Source of the DNA: Lachnoclostridium sp.
GTDB lineage: Bacteria > Bacillota_A > Clostridia > Lachnospirales > Lachnospiraceae
Length of the DNA stretch: 11,913 nucleotides
NCBI GenBank assembly: GCA_015057755.1
Contig: SVDR01000066.1
Location: forward strand, 1 to 11,913
Direction of reading: 5' to 3'
This document shows positions 1 to 6,804 of this stretch, piece after piece (within the stretch, counting starts at the first letter, position 1; every line of letters begins with the position of its first letter). Position numbers and translations under genes: made by a program. The notes under the pieces were generated by a model. It saw nothing but the letters and a program-made list of their open reading frames with translations, was not told the origin of the DNA and searched no databases.

Positions 1-25
1 ATAAAACTTTAGTCTGCTTTTTCAT
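1..25 (-). CDS. Start of a leftward gene, truncated by the window edge
   Basis: Read on the minus strand, an ATG at 25-23 opens a frame beginning M-K-K-Q-T-K-V-L before the window ends. An AAGGAGAG ribosome binding site lies at 43-36, about 10-12 bases before the ATG, and a well-formed leftward promoter lies further upstream (94-122), so transcription and translation signals agree. A Met-Lys-Lys start running into hydrophobic residues is compatible with a signal peptide or membrane protein, but eight residues cannot identify a product. No function is proposed. The call as a real gene start rests on the promoter, ribosome site and ATG being in the right order and spacing. Confidence 0.55.
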
Positions 26-93
26 AATAAATGCACTCTCCTTAATAAATTTTTTGAAACTCTTTTTGAAATTCCTAATTGCATTACGAGGTC

Positions 94-122
94 ATTATAC
101 TTCTTATAAGGGAAATTATCAA
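94..122 (-). promoter_or_regulatory. Leftward sigma-A type promoter
   Basis: On the minus strand a TTGATA -35 box (122-117) and a perfect TATAAT -10 box (99-94) are separated by exactly 17 bases. The predicted start is near 87, giving a leader of about 60 bases before the ATG at 25. The region is AT-rich, which raises the chance of random matches, but spacing and downstream gene signals both fit. Confidence 0.6.
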
Positions 123-188
123 TAGTTTTTTACAATTTTTGAGTCGAAATCCAAAACTGTAAGGTTTTTGTAATTTTTCTCATATGAA

Positions 189-208
189 GTATTCCGTACC
201 TCGGATAC
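189..208. repeat. Imperfect inverted repeat in the divergent intergenic region
   Basis: Seven-base arms GTATCCG / CGGATAC, the left one carrying an extra T, flank a five-base TACCT loop. The element lies between the leftward promoter (94-122) and the rightward promoter (342-369), and is more GC-rich than its surroundings. It could be an operator or a short hairpin. No function can be assigned. Apart from this, the palindrome at 303-324 and the two promoters, nothing gene-like was seen in 26-436. Confidence 0.3.
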
Positions 209-302
209 ACTGATAGTATAAAACAATTTCTTAATAATTTCTATAACTTTTCTCTTTTCGTTTTCTTACGGAATTATTACAAAAATATCCTTTTTAAGCA
301 AA

Positions 303-324
303 ATTGTATTTTTGCAAATACAAT
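303..324. promoter_or_regulatory. Perfect 9-bp-arm palindrome, candidate operator
   Basis: Arms ATTGTATTT (303-311) and AAATACAAT (316-324) are perfect inverted repeats around a TTGC centre. The element ends 17 bases before the -35 box of the rightward promoter at 342. It follows no rightward gene and its stem is entirely AT-rich apart from one pair per arm, so an operator is more likely than a terminator. The downstream protein has a winged helix-turn-helix domain, so self-regulation is one possibility, which is inference only. Confidence 0.45.
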
Positions 325-341
325 GCCTCATTTTTTCCTAC

Positions 342-369
342 TTGTAATTGGTTTTGGATGTGGTATAAT
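342..369 (+). promoter_or_regulatory. Extended -10 promoter for the HTH-LicC-LicA gene
   Basis: A TTGTAA -35 box (342-347), a 16-base spacer and a perfect TATAAT (364-369) preceded by TGG (an extended -10) form a strong promoter. The predicted start near 376 lies downstream of the in-frame ATG at 323, so that longer reading frame would not be fully transcribed from here. This supports translation starting at 437. Confidence 0.65.
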
Positions 370-436
370 GTTCATAAGTTATGATTATTTGAAAGTTTTG
401 AACATTATTTATCCACATTTGATTGGAGGATGGTTT

Positions 437-2248
437 ATGGACCGTTTGGGACTGCTTTGCAGACATATTTTTGAACATAAGCACTGGACGCAGAGGGAGC
501 TGGCGCAGGCGATGGGGCTTTCTTTGGGCACTTGTAACAGCTTGATCAAGGAAGCTCTTGCTGCAGAAATGATTTCTTACGATGCGGAAAGCGGAGAATA
601 TTCCTTATTAGATAAAGGAAGGGAGTATTTAGAACAGTATCGTGTGGACAGCGCGGTTATTTTGGCGGCGGGATTTGGTTCGCGTTTTGTTCCGTTGACT
701 TTTGAAACGCCTAAGGGACTGCTTGAGGTGTTTGGCGAGCGCATGATCGAGCGCCAGATCGCGCAGCTTCATGAGGTCGGTGTGAAGGATATTACGATCG
801 TGGTCGGTTATCTGAAAGAGAAGTTTGAGTATCTGATCGACAAATGGGGCGTGAAGCTCCTTTATAATCCGGAATATCATAATAAGAACACATTGACGAC
901 GGTTTACCGCGCGCGTGATTGTTTTAAGGGTAAGAATACATATCTTCTGTCTTCGGACAACTGGATCCGCGGAAATATGTACCACACGTATGAATGTAGT
1001 GCGTGGTACTCTTCCACTTACATGGAGGGTAAGACTTCTGAGTGGGTGATGGATTATAATAAGAAGGGGTTGATCACGAAGGTTCAGGTTGGAGGATCTG
1101 ATTCCTGGGTAATGTATGGTCCGGTATTTTTCTCACGCAAGTTCTCGGAGGACTTTTTCCCGACGCTTGAGGCGTATTATCAGATGCCTGGTACGGAGCA
1201 GATGTATTGGGAGCAGGTGCTTGTGGACCTGTTGAATGGAACTGCGGATGAGCATCTTCCGGCAGGTTTTAAGGCTGTGGTTCCGGAAATGTATATCAAT
1301 AAGCAGCCGGAAAATCAGGTTTATGAGTTTGAAAATCTGGAGGAGCTCCGCCTTTTTGATGAGAAATACCGTCATCGTTCTAATAATGCAGCGATGGAAC
1401 TGGTTGCTGATGTGTTACATATTCCAGAATCTGAGATCACGGATCTCCGCTGCCTGAAAGCCGGTATGACAAATAAGTCATTTTTATTCCGTGCGAAGGG
1501 ACGCTCTTATATCTGCCGTATTCCTGGACCGGGCACAGGGCTTTTGATCAACCGAAAGCAGGAAAAGAACGTTTACGATGCGGTAAAAGGTCTTGGAATT
1601 ACCGAGCATGTGGTTTATATGAATGGCGACACGGGATATAAAATTTCCGAGTATTATGAGGGCGTGCGTACCAGCAACCCGCGTGACTGGGATGATGTGG
1701 AGCGCTGTATGGACCTTGTGAAGCAGCTTCACAATTCTTTCCTGCGTGTCGGACACAAGTTTGATATCCGCGAGCGGATTGAATTTTACGAGTCTATCTG
1801 CGACGGTTATGAGAGACGTTTGTTTGAGGATTATGGACTTGTGAAGGCTCATATGGTGGAGATCATGAACCGTCTGGACCAGCTGAAACGTCCGCGGGTT
1901 CTCTCTCACATTGACAGCGTATGTGATAATTTCCTCTTCCTTCCGAATGGCGATATTAAGCTGATCGACTGGGAGTACGCAGGCATGTGTGATCCGCTGA
2001 TCGATGTGAGCATGTGCGCGATCTATTCTTATTATAATGAGGAAGAGGTCGAGAAGCTGATCCGGATTTATCTGGGACATGAGCCGAGCGAAGAAGAACG
2101 ATTTGTTTATTATGCGTATATTGCACTGGGCGGATTTTTATGGTGCCTATGGGCGATTTATAAGAGCAGCGTTGGCGAGGAGTTTGGAGATTATACGCTG
2201 GTGATGTATCGATATGCGAAGCAGTATTATAAGAAGTTGATGAAATAA
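437..2248 (+). CDS. licCA: HTH - phosphocholine cytidylyltransferase - choline kinase fusion (LicC-LicA type)
   Basis: This 603-aa cytoplasmic protein should phosphorylate choline and convert phosphocholine plus CTP to CDP-choline, the activated donor for phosphocholine decoration of surface polymers. Residues 1-67 form a winged helix-turn-helix (second helix near 18-27, recognition helix near 29-46). Residues 72-310 are a LicC-like nucleotidyltransferase, with the loop LAAGFGSRF at 76-84, TPKGLLEVFGE at 91-101 (Lys93), and Asp174 in LSSDNW. Residues 317-603 are a LicA/choline-kinase-like phosphotransferase, with His491, Asp493 and Asn498 of the catalytic HxDxxxxN motif and the metal-binding DWE at 511-513. 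The frame is open back to an ATG at 323, but 437 is chosen because GGAGGA at 425-430 precedes it by 6 bases and the promoter at 342-369 fires inside the longer frame. A LicC-LicA fusion is known in Treponema denticola; the extra HTH is unusual. Substrate could be a related amino-alcohol, but the choline-binding neighbour favours choline. Confidence 0.85.
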   Translation: MDRLGLLCRHIFEHKHWTQRELAQAMGLSLGTCNSLIKEALAAEMISYDAESGEYSLLDKGREYLEQYRVDSAVILAAGFGSRFVPLTFETPKGLLEVFGERMIERQIAQLHEVGVKDITIVVGYLKEKFEYLIDKWGVKLLYNPEYHNKNTLTTVYRARDCFKGKNTYLLSSDNWIRGNMYHTYECSAWYSSTYMEGKTSEWVMDYNKKGLITKVQVGGSDSWVMYGPVFFSRKFSEDFFPTLEAYYQMPGTEQMYWEQVLVDLLNGTADEHLPAGFKAVVPEMYINKQPENQVYEFENLEELRLFDEKYRHRSNNAAMELVADVLHIPESEITDLRCLKAGMTNKSFLFRAKGRSYICRIPGPGTGLLINRKQEKNVYDAVKGLGITEHVVYMNGDTGYKISEYYEGVRTSNPRDWDDVERCMDLVKQLHNSFLRVGHKFDIRERIEFYESICDGYERRLFEDYGLVKAHMVEIMNRLDQLKRPRVLSHIDSVCDNFLFLPNGDIKLIDWEYAGMCDPLIDVSMCAIYSYYNEEEVEKLIRIYLGHEPSEEERFVYYAYIALGGFLWCLWAIYKSSVGEEFGDYTLVMYRYAKQYYKKLMK

Positions 2249-2256
2249 TGAGCCAG

Positions 2257-2295
2257 TCTCCGGAGAGTGTATGACTTTCCGGAGATTTTTATTTT
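2257..2295 (+). terminator. Rho-independent terminator after the LicC-LicA gene
   Basis: Perfect 8-bp arms TCTCCGGA (2257-2264) and TCCGGAGA (2278-2285) enclose a 13-base loop and are followed by TTTTTATTTT. It starts 8 bases after the stop codon and indicates that the downstream lysozyme gene is transcribed largely on its own. Confidence 0.85.
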
Positions 2296-2340
2296 GCCTC
2301 AAAATTGCTTGAATTATTTTCCCACTTTTCTGTCTATTTA

Positions 2341-2356
2341 TGGTAAACTTTATGAT
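2341..2356 (+). promoter_or_regulatory. Possible -10 region for the GH25 lysozyme gene
   Basis: Two overlapping candidates lie between the upstream terminator and the ribosome site: an extended TGG-TAAACT (2341-2349) and TATGAT (2351-2356). Neither has a convincing -35 box at normal spacing. A promoter is expected here because of the terminator at 2257-2295, but the exact element is uncertain. Confidence 0.3.
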
Positions 2357-2388
2357 AGAGGATTACTTTACGAAGGAGGAGAGTTTTC

Positions 2389-4542
2389 ATGAAAAAATGT
2401 ACAAGATATGCAGCGCTTCTTCTTGGTCTTACGATGACATTTTCGGCTGTTTCCGTGGCTGTGCAGCCGGGGATCACGGCTTATGCGGCAGCCTGGGAGA
2501 AGAATGCAGCAGGCGCTTATATCGGAAGTGACGGTTCGACGATCACAGGTGTACTGAGCCGCGGTATTGATGTTTCCCATTGGAAGCAGACGATCGACTG
2601 GAAAAAGGTTGCAGCAGACGATATTTCTTTCGTTATGCTTGGCACAAGATATAACAATGATGTGGATCCGTATTTTGGCACCAATGCGATTGGTGCGCAC
2701 AATGCAGGTTTGAAGGTTGGTGCTTATATTTATTCTTACGCGACTTCTGTTGCGATGGCAGAGGCGGAAGCGGATTTTGTTCTGGATCTGATCAAGGATT
2801 ATCCGATCTCTTACCCGGTTGTCATTGATGTGGAGTCTTCGGAGATGAGCGCGCTTTCTCCATCTGATCTGGCAAATGTGATCAATGCGTTCTGTCAGAA
2901 GGTGGAGATGGCTGGCTATTATCCGATGGTGTATTCGAATGACTACTGGCTGTCCAATAAGATCGATCTGTCGAAGCTTCATTATGATGTATGGGCTGCC
3001 CGTTATGATGTGAAACCGACCCACACAGGTGCTGCCATGTGGCAGGCGACGAATCAGGGCGAGGTAAATGGAATTACAGGTGCAGTGGATATTAACTTTA
3101 CGATGAAGGATTTTTCCGCTAAGCTTCCTGCTGACCGTTGGAGACTGATCGATAACCAGTGGTATTATTATAAGAATTATGTGAAGCAGACCGGATGGAT
3201 CAATGACGGTATGAGCTGGTATTACCTGAACACGGACGGTACTCAGGTCAAGGGCTGGATCATGCAGGATAATGAATATTATTACCTGCTTCCAGAAACC
3301 GGTCAGATGCAGACGGGTTGGGAAAAGATTGAGGATTCCTGGTATTATCTGAAGCCAGATGGACGCATGGCCAATGAGTGGCTGTATGTGGATGATAAGT
3401 ATTATTATCTGCTGAATGGCGCGATGGTGACCGGTTGGCTGCGTATTGGCACGGATTATTATTATATGAAGAGTGACGGTTCCATGGCGACCGGCTGGCG
3501 CAAAATGGACGGAAATTATTATTATTTTAATACGGATGGACGTCTGGTACGCGGTTGGGCGAATCTGGATGGCAAGTATTATTATCTGAAGACGGACGGT
3601 ACGATGGTGACCGGTTGGCAGACGATCGACAATAAGACGTATTATTTCAATCCGTCAGGCGATATGGCTACGAAATGGACTTCTATTGATGATTTCTGGT
3701 ATTATTTTGCTGAGGATGGCACGATGATGACCGGATGGATTCAGTTGGATGGACGGTATTATTATCTGCATACGGACGGCAAGATGGTAACCGGATGGCA
3801 GAGTGACGGCACGAACAGCTACTACATGGATGTGCAGTCCGGCAAGATGGCGGTTGGCTGGAAGGAGATTGAGAATACCTGGTACTACTTCAATCAGTCC
3901 GGACATATGGTAAAGGGCTGGCTGAATCTGGACGGCAAGTATTATTATCTGAATCCGCAGGATGGCAAGATGGTTGCGGATGGTTCGTTTACAATTGACA
4001 ACGTGAATTATACGTTTGATAAAGACGGTGTTTGTCAGAATGAGTCTTCTGCTGTGGACGGCGGCTCTGCAGGAAGTGCGCTGAGTTCACCTTCCGGCAG
4101 CGGCGGAGCTGGTTCTGTAGCAGGCTCCGGTGCTGATGTGACAACCGGCACTTCTGCTCCGGGTTCCGGTTCTGCGCCGGGCAGTTCTTCTGCTCCGAGC
4201 TCGGGTAGTGCTGGCAGTTCCGGTACGGATTCTGCAGTAACGGTCGTTGACCCGAGCGGTGCAGCTGGGGCTCCTGGCAATACGACTGTGGTTGGAGGTA
4301 ATTCTCCTGTGACGGGAGCTGGACCGAGTGCTTCTTCCGGTGGAACTTCTAGTGGAGTTTCCAATGGGGCTTCTTCGAGTACATCCGCAGGACCTGGAAG
4401 TGCAAATTCCGGAACTTCTGCAAGTACAGCGCCGAGTGGAATGAGCGGAGCTGGCTCTGCATCTAGTTCGACAGTTTCTTCGGGTACTTCACAAGGAACT
4501 TCTGGTTCTCTGAGTCAGTATCAGACTGGCGGACCTGGTTGA
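2389..4542 (+). CDS. Secreted choline-binding GH25 lysozyme (N-acetylmuramidase)
   Basis: This 717-aa protein should be exported and cleave the MurNAc-GlcNAc bond of peptidoglycan. A signal peptide covers about residues 1-34 (KK start, hydrophobic core, AYA-A cleavage region). Residues 57-243 are the glycosyl hydrolase family 25 domain, with the start motif GIDVSHW at 59-65 (Asp61) and the DxE motif at Asp147-Glu149 in VVIDVES. Residues 251-545 hold 14 clear and one degenerate cell-wall-binding repeats of about 20 residues (W-x6-7-YY/WYY followed by a DG turn and GW), of the choline-binding type known from pneumococcal LytA and Cpl-1. Residues 551-717 are a Ser/Gly/Ala/Thr/Pro-rich low-complexity tail with no LPxTG or membrane anchor. 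AAGGAGG at 2373-2379 lies 9 bases before the ATG. The gene follows the CDP-choline enzyme, which fits attachment to phosphocholine on the same cell's surface. It could act in wall turnover, as a bacteriolysin or as a phage-derived autolysin; no phage genes are nearby. Confidence 0.9.
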   Translation: MKKCTRYAALLLGLTMTFSAVSVAVQPGITAYAAAWEKNAAGAYIGSDGSTITGVLSRGIDVSHWKQTIDWKKVAADDISFVMLGTRYNNDVDPYFGTNAIGAHNAGLKVGAYIYSYATSVAMAEAEADFVLDLIKDYPISYPVVIDVESSEMSALSPSDLANVINAFCQKVEMAGYYPMVYSNDYWLSNKIDLSKLHYDVWAARYDVKPTHTGAAMWQATNQGEVNGITGAVDINFTMKDFSAKLPADRWRLIDNQWYYYKNYVKQTGWINDGMSWYYLNTDGTQVKGWIMQDNEYYYLLPETGQMQTGWEKIEDSWYYLKPDGRMANEWLYVDDKYYYLLNGAMVTGWLRIGTDYYYMKSDGSMATGWRKMDGNYYYFNTDGRLVRGWANLDGKYYYLKTDGTMVTGWQTIDNKTYYFNPSGDMATKWTSIDDFWYYFAEDGTMMTGWIQLDGRYYYLHTDGKMVTGWQSDGTNSYYMDVQSGKMAVGWKEIENTWYYFNQSGHMVKGWLNLDGKYYYLNPQDGKMVADGSFTIDNVNYTFDKDGVCQNESSAVDGGSAGSALSSPSGSGGAGSVAGSGADVTTGTSAPGSGSAPGSSSAPSSGSAGSSGTDSAVTVVDPSGAAGAPGNTTVVGGNSPVTGAGPSASSGGTSSGVSNGASSSTSAGPGSANSGTSASTAPSGMSGAGSASSSTVSSGTSQGTSGSLSQYQTGGPG
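3139..4038 (+). repeat. Tandem ~60-bp repeats encoding choline-binding modules
   Basis: About 15 in-frame units of 57-63 bases encode the 20-residue wall-binding repeats. Several are close at DNA level, for example the units around 3560-3620, 3740-3800 and 3920-3970, which share stretches such as GGCAAGTATTATTATCTG or GGTATTATTATCTG. Such arrays can gain or lose units by recombination, so repeat number may vary between strains. Confidence 0.85.
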
Positions 4543-4562
4543 TATTGCATTTGTAAAATTTC

Positions 4563-4606
4563 AAAGGGATGGGGTTCTAATAAAACTCCATCCCTTTTGT
4601 TCTTAA
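4563..4606. terminator. Bidirectional terminator between convergent lysozyme and glnN genes
   Basis: A 14-bp stem with one G-T pair joins 4563-4576 and 4584-4597 around a 7-base loop. The core arms are AAAGGGATGG and CCATCCCTTT. On the plus strand it runs into TTTTGTTCTT. On the minus strand it runs into TTTGAAATTTT. It lies 20 bases past the lysozyme stop and 15 bases past the glnN stop, so it probably serves both genes. Confidence 0.85.
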
Positions 4607-4612
4607 TTTATC

Positions 4613-6730
4613 TTACACCTCAAAAATCATATCTCCGTAGCACGGGAACGGCCAGTAGCTCTTATCTACAAGCAGCTCCAGCTTGTCTGCCGGCTCACGC
4701 AGGTGGTCCATCGCCGGAACGATCGCATCATAATAGTAATGTGCGCATTTCTCCATATCTCTGAATGTGCTTGCTGTTTCCAGATTTTTCTCAAGCTCAT
4801 TCATGGCTGCTTTCATCTCGCCAAGGAGCTTGGACATTTCCATAAGCAACTCTGTCTGGACGCTGACATCTGCGTATGCGCAGGCTTTCTGAATTGCAGT
4901 GATAGACTGAGCCATGAAGGTTGTGTAGCGGATCACAGCCGGAATGATCTGTTTTCCTGCCATATCGAGCATAGTTTTTGCTTCTACATGAATGGTCTTT
5001 ACATATGCTTCATACTCGATCACAACGCGGGCACGGAGCTCTGCTTCTGTGTATACACCAAAGCTTGTAAACAGCTTGATCGCCTTATCGGTAGCCAGAG
5101 CAGGGATCGCATCAACCATGCATTTCAGGTTCGGGAGTCCTCTGCGTCCTGCCTCTTCTACCCACTCCTGGGTATAACCATTTCCATTGAAAATGATCCT
5201 TCTGTGCTTTTCGAAAAGGTCTTTGATCATATCATGGACTGCCATCTCAAAGTCGTCTTCTTTCTCCAGTTTGTCTGCCGCCTCTTTGAATGCTTCTGCC
5301 ACGATAGTGTTGAGCACCACGTTGGCTGCAGATACGGAGTCGGAAGAACCTACCATACGGAATTCGAACTTGTTTGTTGTAAATGCAAACGGAGAGGTAC
5401 GGTTACGGTCTGTAGTATCCTGATCGAAGTCTGCAAGTGTTGTTACACCTGTTTTTACGGTTCCGCCGCCTTTGGAGGCACGTGCAATACCTGTACAGCA
5501 GAGCTGATTGATCACATCCTCTAACTGGTCGCCAAGGAACATGGAAATGATCGCCGGAGGAGCCTCGTGAGCGCCGAGACGGTGGTCATTGCCAGGTACT
5601 GCTGCGGACTGGCGAAGCAGGTCCGCATGGGTATCAACTGCCTTCATAATGCATCCAAGCACAAGAAGAAACTGAATATTTTCGTGCGGAGTCACACCCG
5701 GTTCAAGCATATTGAGGCCTGTATCGGAGGATAAGGACCAGTTGTTGTGCTTACCGGAACCATTGATTCCTTTGAATGGTTTCTCATGGAGCAGGCACGC
5801 AAGACCGTGACGGTTGGATACTTTTTTCATGGTTTCCATTACCAGCTGATTGTGGTCTGCTGCCAGATTGGCGATCGCATAGATCGGAGCCAGCTCATGC
5901 TGAGCCGGAGCAGCCTCATTGTGCTGGGTCTTCGCAGTTACACCCAGTCTCCACAATTCCTCGTTGATCTCTTTCATGTAAGCACCGATACGCTCATCGA
6001 TCACACCATAATAATGGTCATCGGTCTCCTGACCCTTCGGAGGCATTGCACCAAAAAGGGTACGTCCGGTGTAAACTAAATCCTGTCTCTGTAAATATTT
6101 ATCTCTGTCCACAAGGAAATACTCCTGCTCCGGACCAACGGACGGAGTTACACGTTTTACATCCGTGTGACCAAAGAGATGGAAAATTCTGGTGGCCTGT
6201 TTGTCAATGGCTTCCATGGAACGAAGAAGCGGAGTCTTTTTGTCCAGCGCCTCACCGCCGTAAGAGCAAAATGCGGTCGGAATACAGAGTGTTACGCCTG
6301 TCGCATCTTTCTTCAAAAATGCCGGAGAAGTACAATCCCACGTTGTATATCCGCGCGCCTCGAATGTGGCACGAAGACCGCCTGTCGGGAAGGATGAACC
6401 ATCTGCCTCACCTTTGATCAGCTCTTTTCCGGACAGTTCCATGAGGATTTTTCCGTTGGAATCCGGGCTGCTGATAAAGGAATTGTGTTTCTCGGCTGTC
6501 ACACCTGTCATCGGCTGGAACCAGTGTGTGTAATGTGTCGCTCCATTGTCCACCGCCCACTCTTTCATAGCCTGTGCAACAACATCCGCGATGGACGGGT
6601 CCAGCTCGCTTCCGTCTTCAATTGTCTGCTTTAATTTCTTATATACACTCTTCGGGAGACGTTCCTTCATAACGCTGTCATTAAAAACATTTTCGCCGAA
6701 GATCCCTGCCACGTTGATAAATTCGCTCAT
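4613..6730 (-). CDS. glnN: Type III glutamine synthetase
   Basis: This 705-aa cytoplasmic enzyme makes glutamine from glutamate, ammonia and ATP. Its length fits the GSIII family (about 700-730 aa) and is far above GSI or GSII (about 350-470 aa). Visible catalytic-core motifs are GPEQEYF at 199-205, [10 protein letters not shown] at 270-279, [10 protein letters not shown] at 323-332, [12 protein letters not shown] at 381-392, NRTSPFAFT at 443-451 and KFEFR at 454-458. The N-terminal [12 protein letters not shown] at 74-85 is typical of GSIII. The start is fixed by AGGAGG at 6744-6739, 8 bases before the ATG. It lies 63 bases downstream of thrC in the same direction, with no terminator between, so it may receive read-through as well as use its own promoter (6776-6804). 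GSIII is widespread in Bacteroidetes and anaerobic Firmicutes. No nitrogen-control operator was recognised. Confidence 0.97.
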   Translation of the reverse strand: MSEFINVAGIFGENVFNDSVMKERLPKSVYKKLKQTIEDGSELDPSIADVVAQAMKEWAVDNGATHYTHWFQPMTGVTAEKHNSFISSPDSNGKILMELSGKELIKGEADGSSFPTGGLRATFEARGYTTWDCTSPAFLKKDATGVTLCIPTAFCSYGGEALDKKTPLLRSMEAIDKQATRIFHLFGHTDVKRVTPSVGPEQEYFLVDRDKYLQRQDLVYTGRTLFGAMPPKGQETDDHYYGVIDERIGAYMKEINEELWRLGVTAKTQHNEAAPAQHELAPIYAIANLAADHNQLVMETMKKVSNRHGLACLLHEKPFKGINGSGKHNNWSLSSDTGLNMLEPGVTPHENIQFLLVLGCIMKAVDTHADLLRQSAAVPGNDHRLGAHEAPPAIISMFLGDQLEDVINQLCCTGIARASKGGGTVKTGVTTLADFDQDTTDRNRTSPFAFTTNKFEFRMVGSSDSVSAANVVLNTIVAEAFKEAADKLEKEDDFEMAVHDMIKDLFEKHRRIIFNGNGYTQEWVEEAGRRGLPNLKCMVDAIPALATDKAIKLFTSFGVYTEAELRARVVIEYEAYVKTIHVEAKTMLDMAGKQIIPAVIRYTTFMAQSITAIQKACAYADVSVQTELLMEMSKLLGEMKAAMNELEKNLETASTFRDMEKCAHYYYDAIVPAMDHLREPADKLELLVDKSYWPFPCYGDMIFEV

Positions 6731-6775
6731 ATTTATGGCCTCCTGCTATGAATCAAAATCATATGTCGATAAGTC

Positions 6776-6804
6776 ATTATACCCCCTCTTTTCTTATTTG
6801 AAAA
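6776..6804 (-). promoter_or_regulatory. Probable glnN promoter, overlapping the 3' end of thrC
   Basis: On the minus strand a TTTTCA -35 (6804-6799), a 17-base spacer and a perfect TATAAT (6781-6776) point at glnN. The -35 lies inside the last codons of thrC. The predicted leader is about 40 bases, too short for a riboswitch. Confidence 0.55.

Noticed and set aside
1484..3024. Minus-strand frames of 198 and 218 codons.
   Set aside because: They are antisense to the choline kinase part and the GH25 domain, both supported by catalytic motifs. They show no family features.
3139..4038. Regular short repeats that could suggest a CRISPR array.
   Set aside because: The units are adjoining, in frame, degenerate and encode choline-binding repeats; there are no unique spacers of constant length.
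4035..4364. Open frame of 109 codons on the minus strand, rich in Pro, Glu and Ala.
   Set aside because: It is antisense to the low-complexity tail of the lysozyme, whose skewed codons suppress stops on the other strand. It has no recognisable domain.
4703..5524. Open frame of 273 codons on the plus strand.
   Set aside because: It lies wholly antisense to the conserved glnN coding sequence and its translation is rich in Cys and His without any known pattern.
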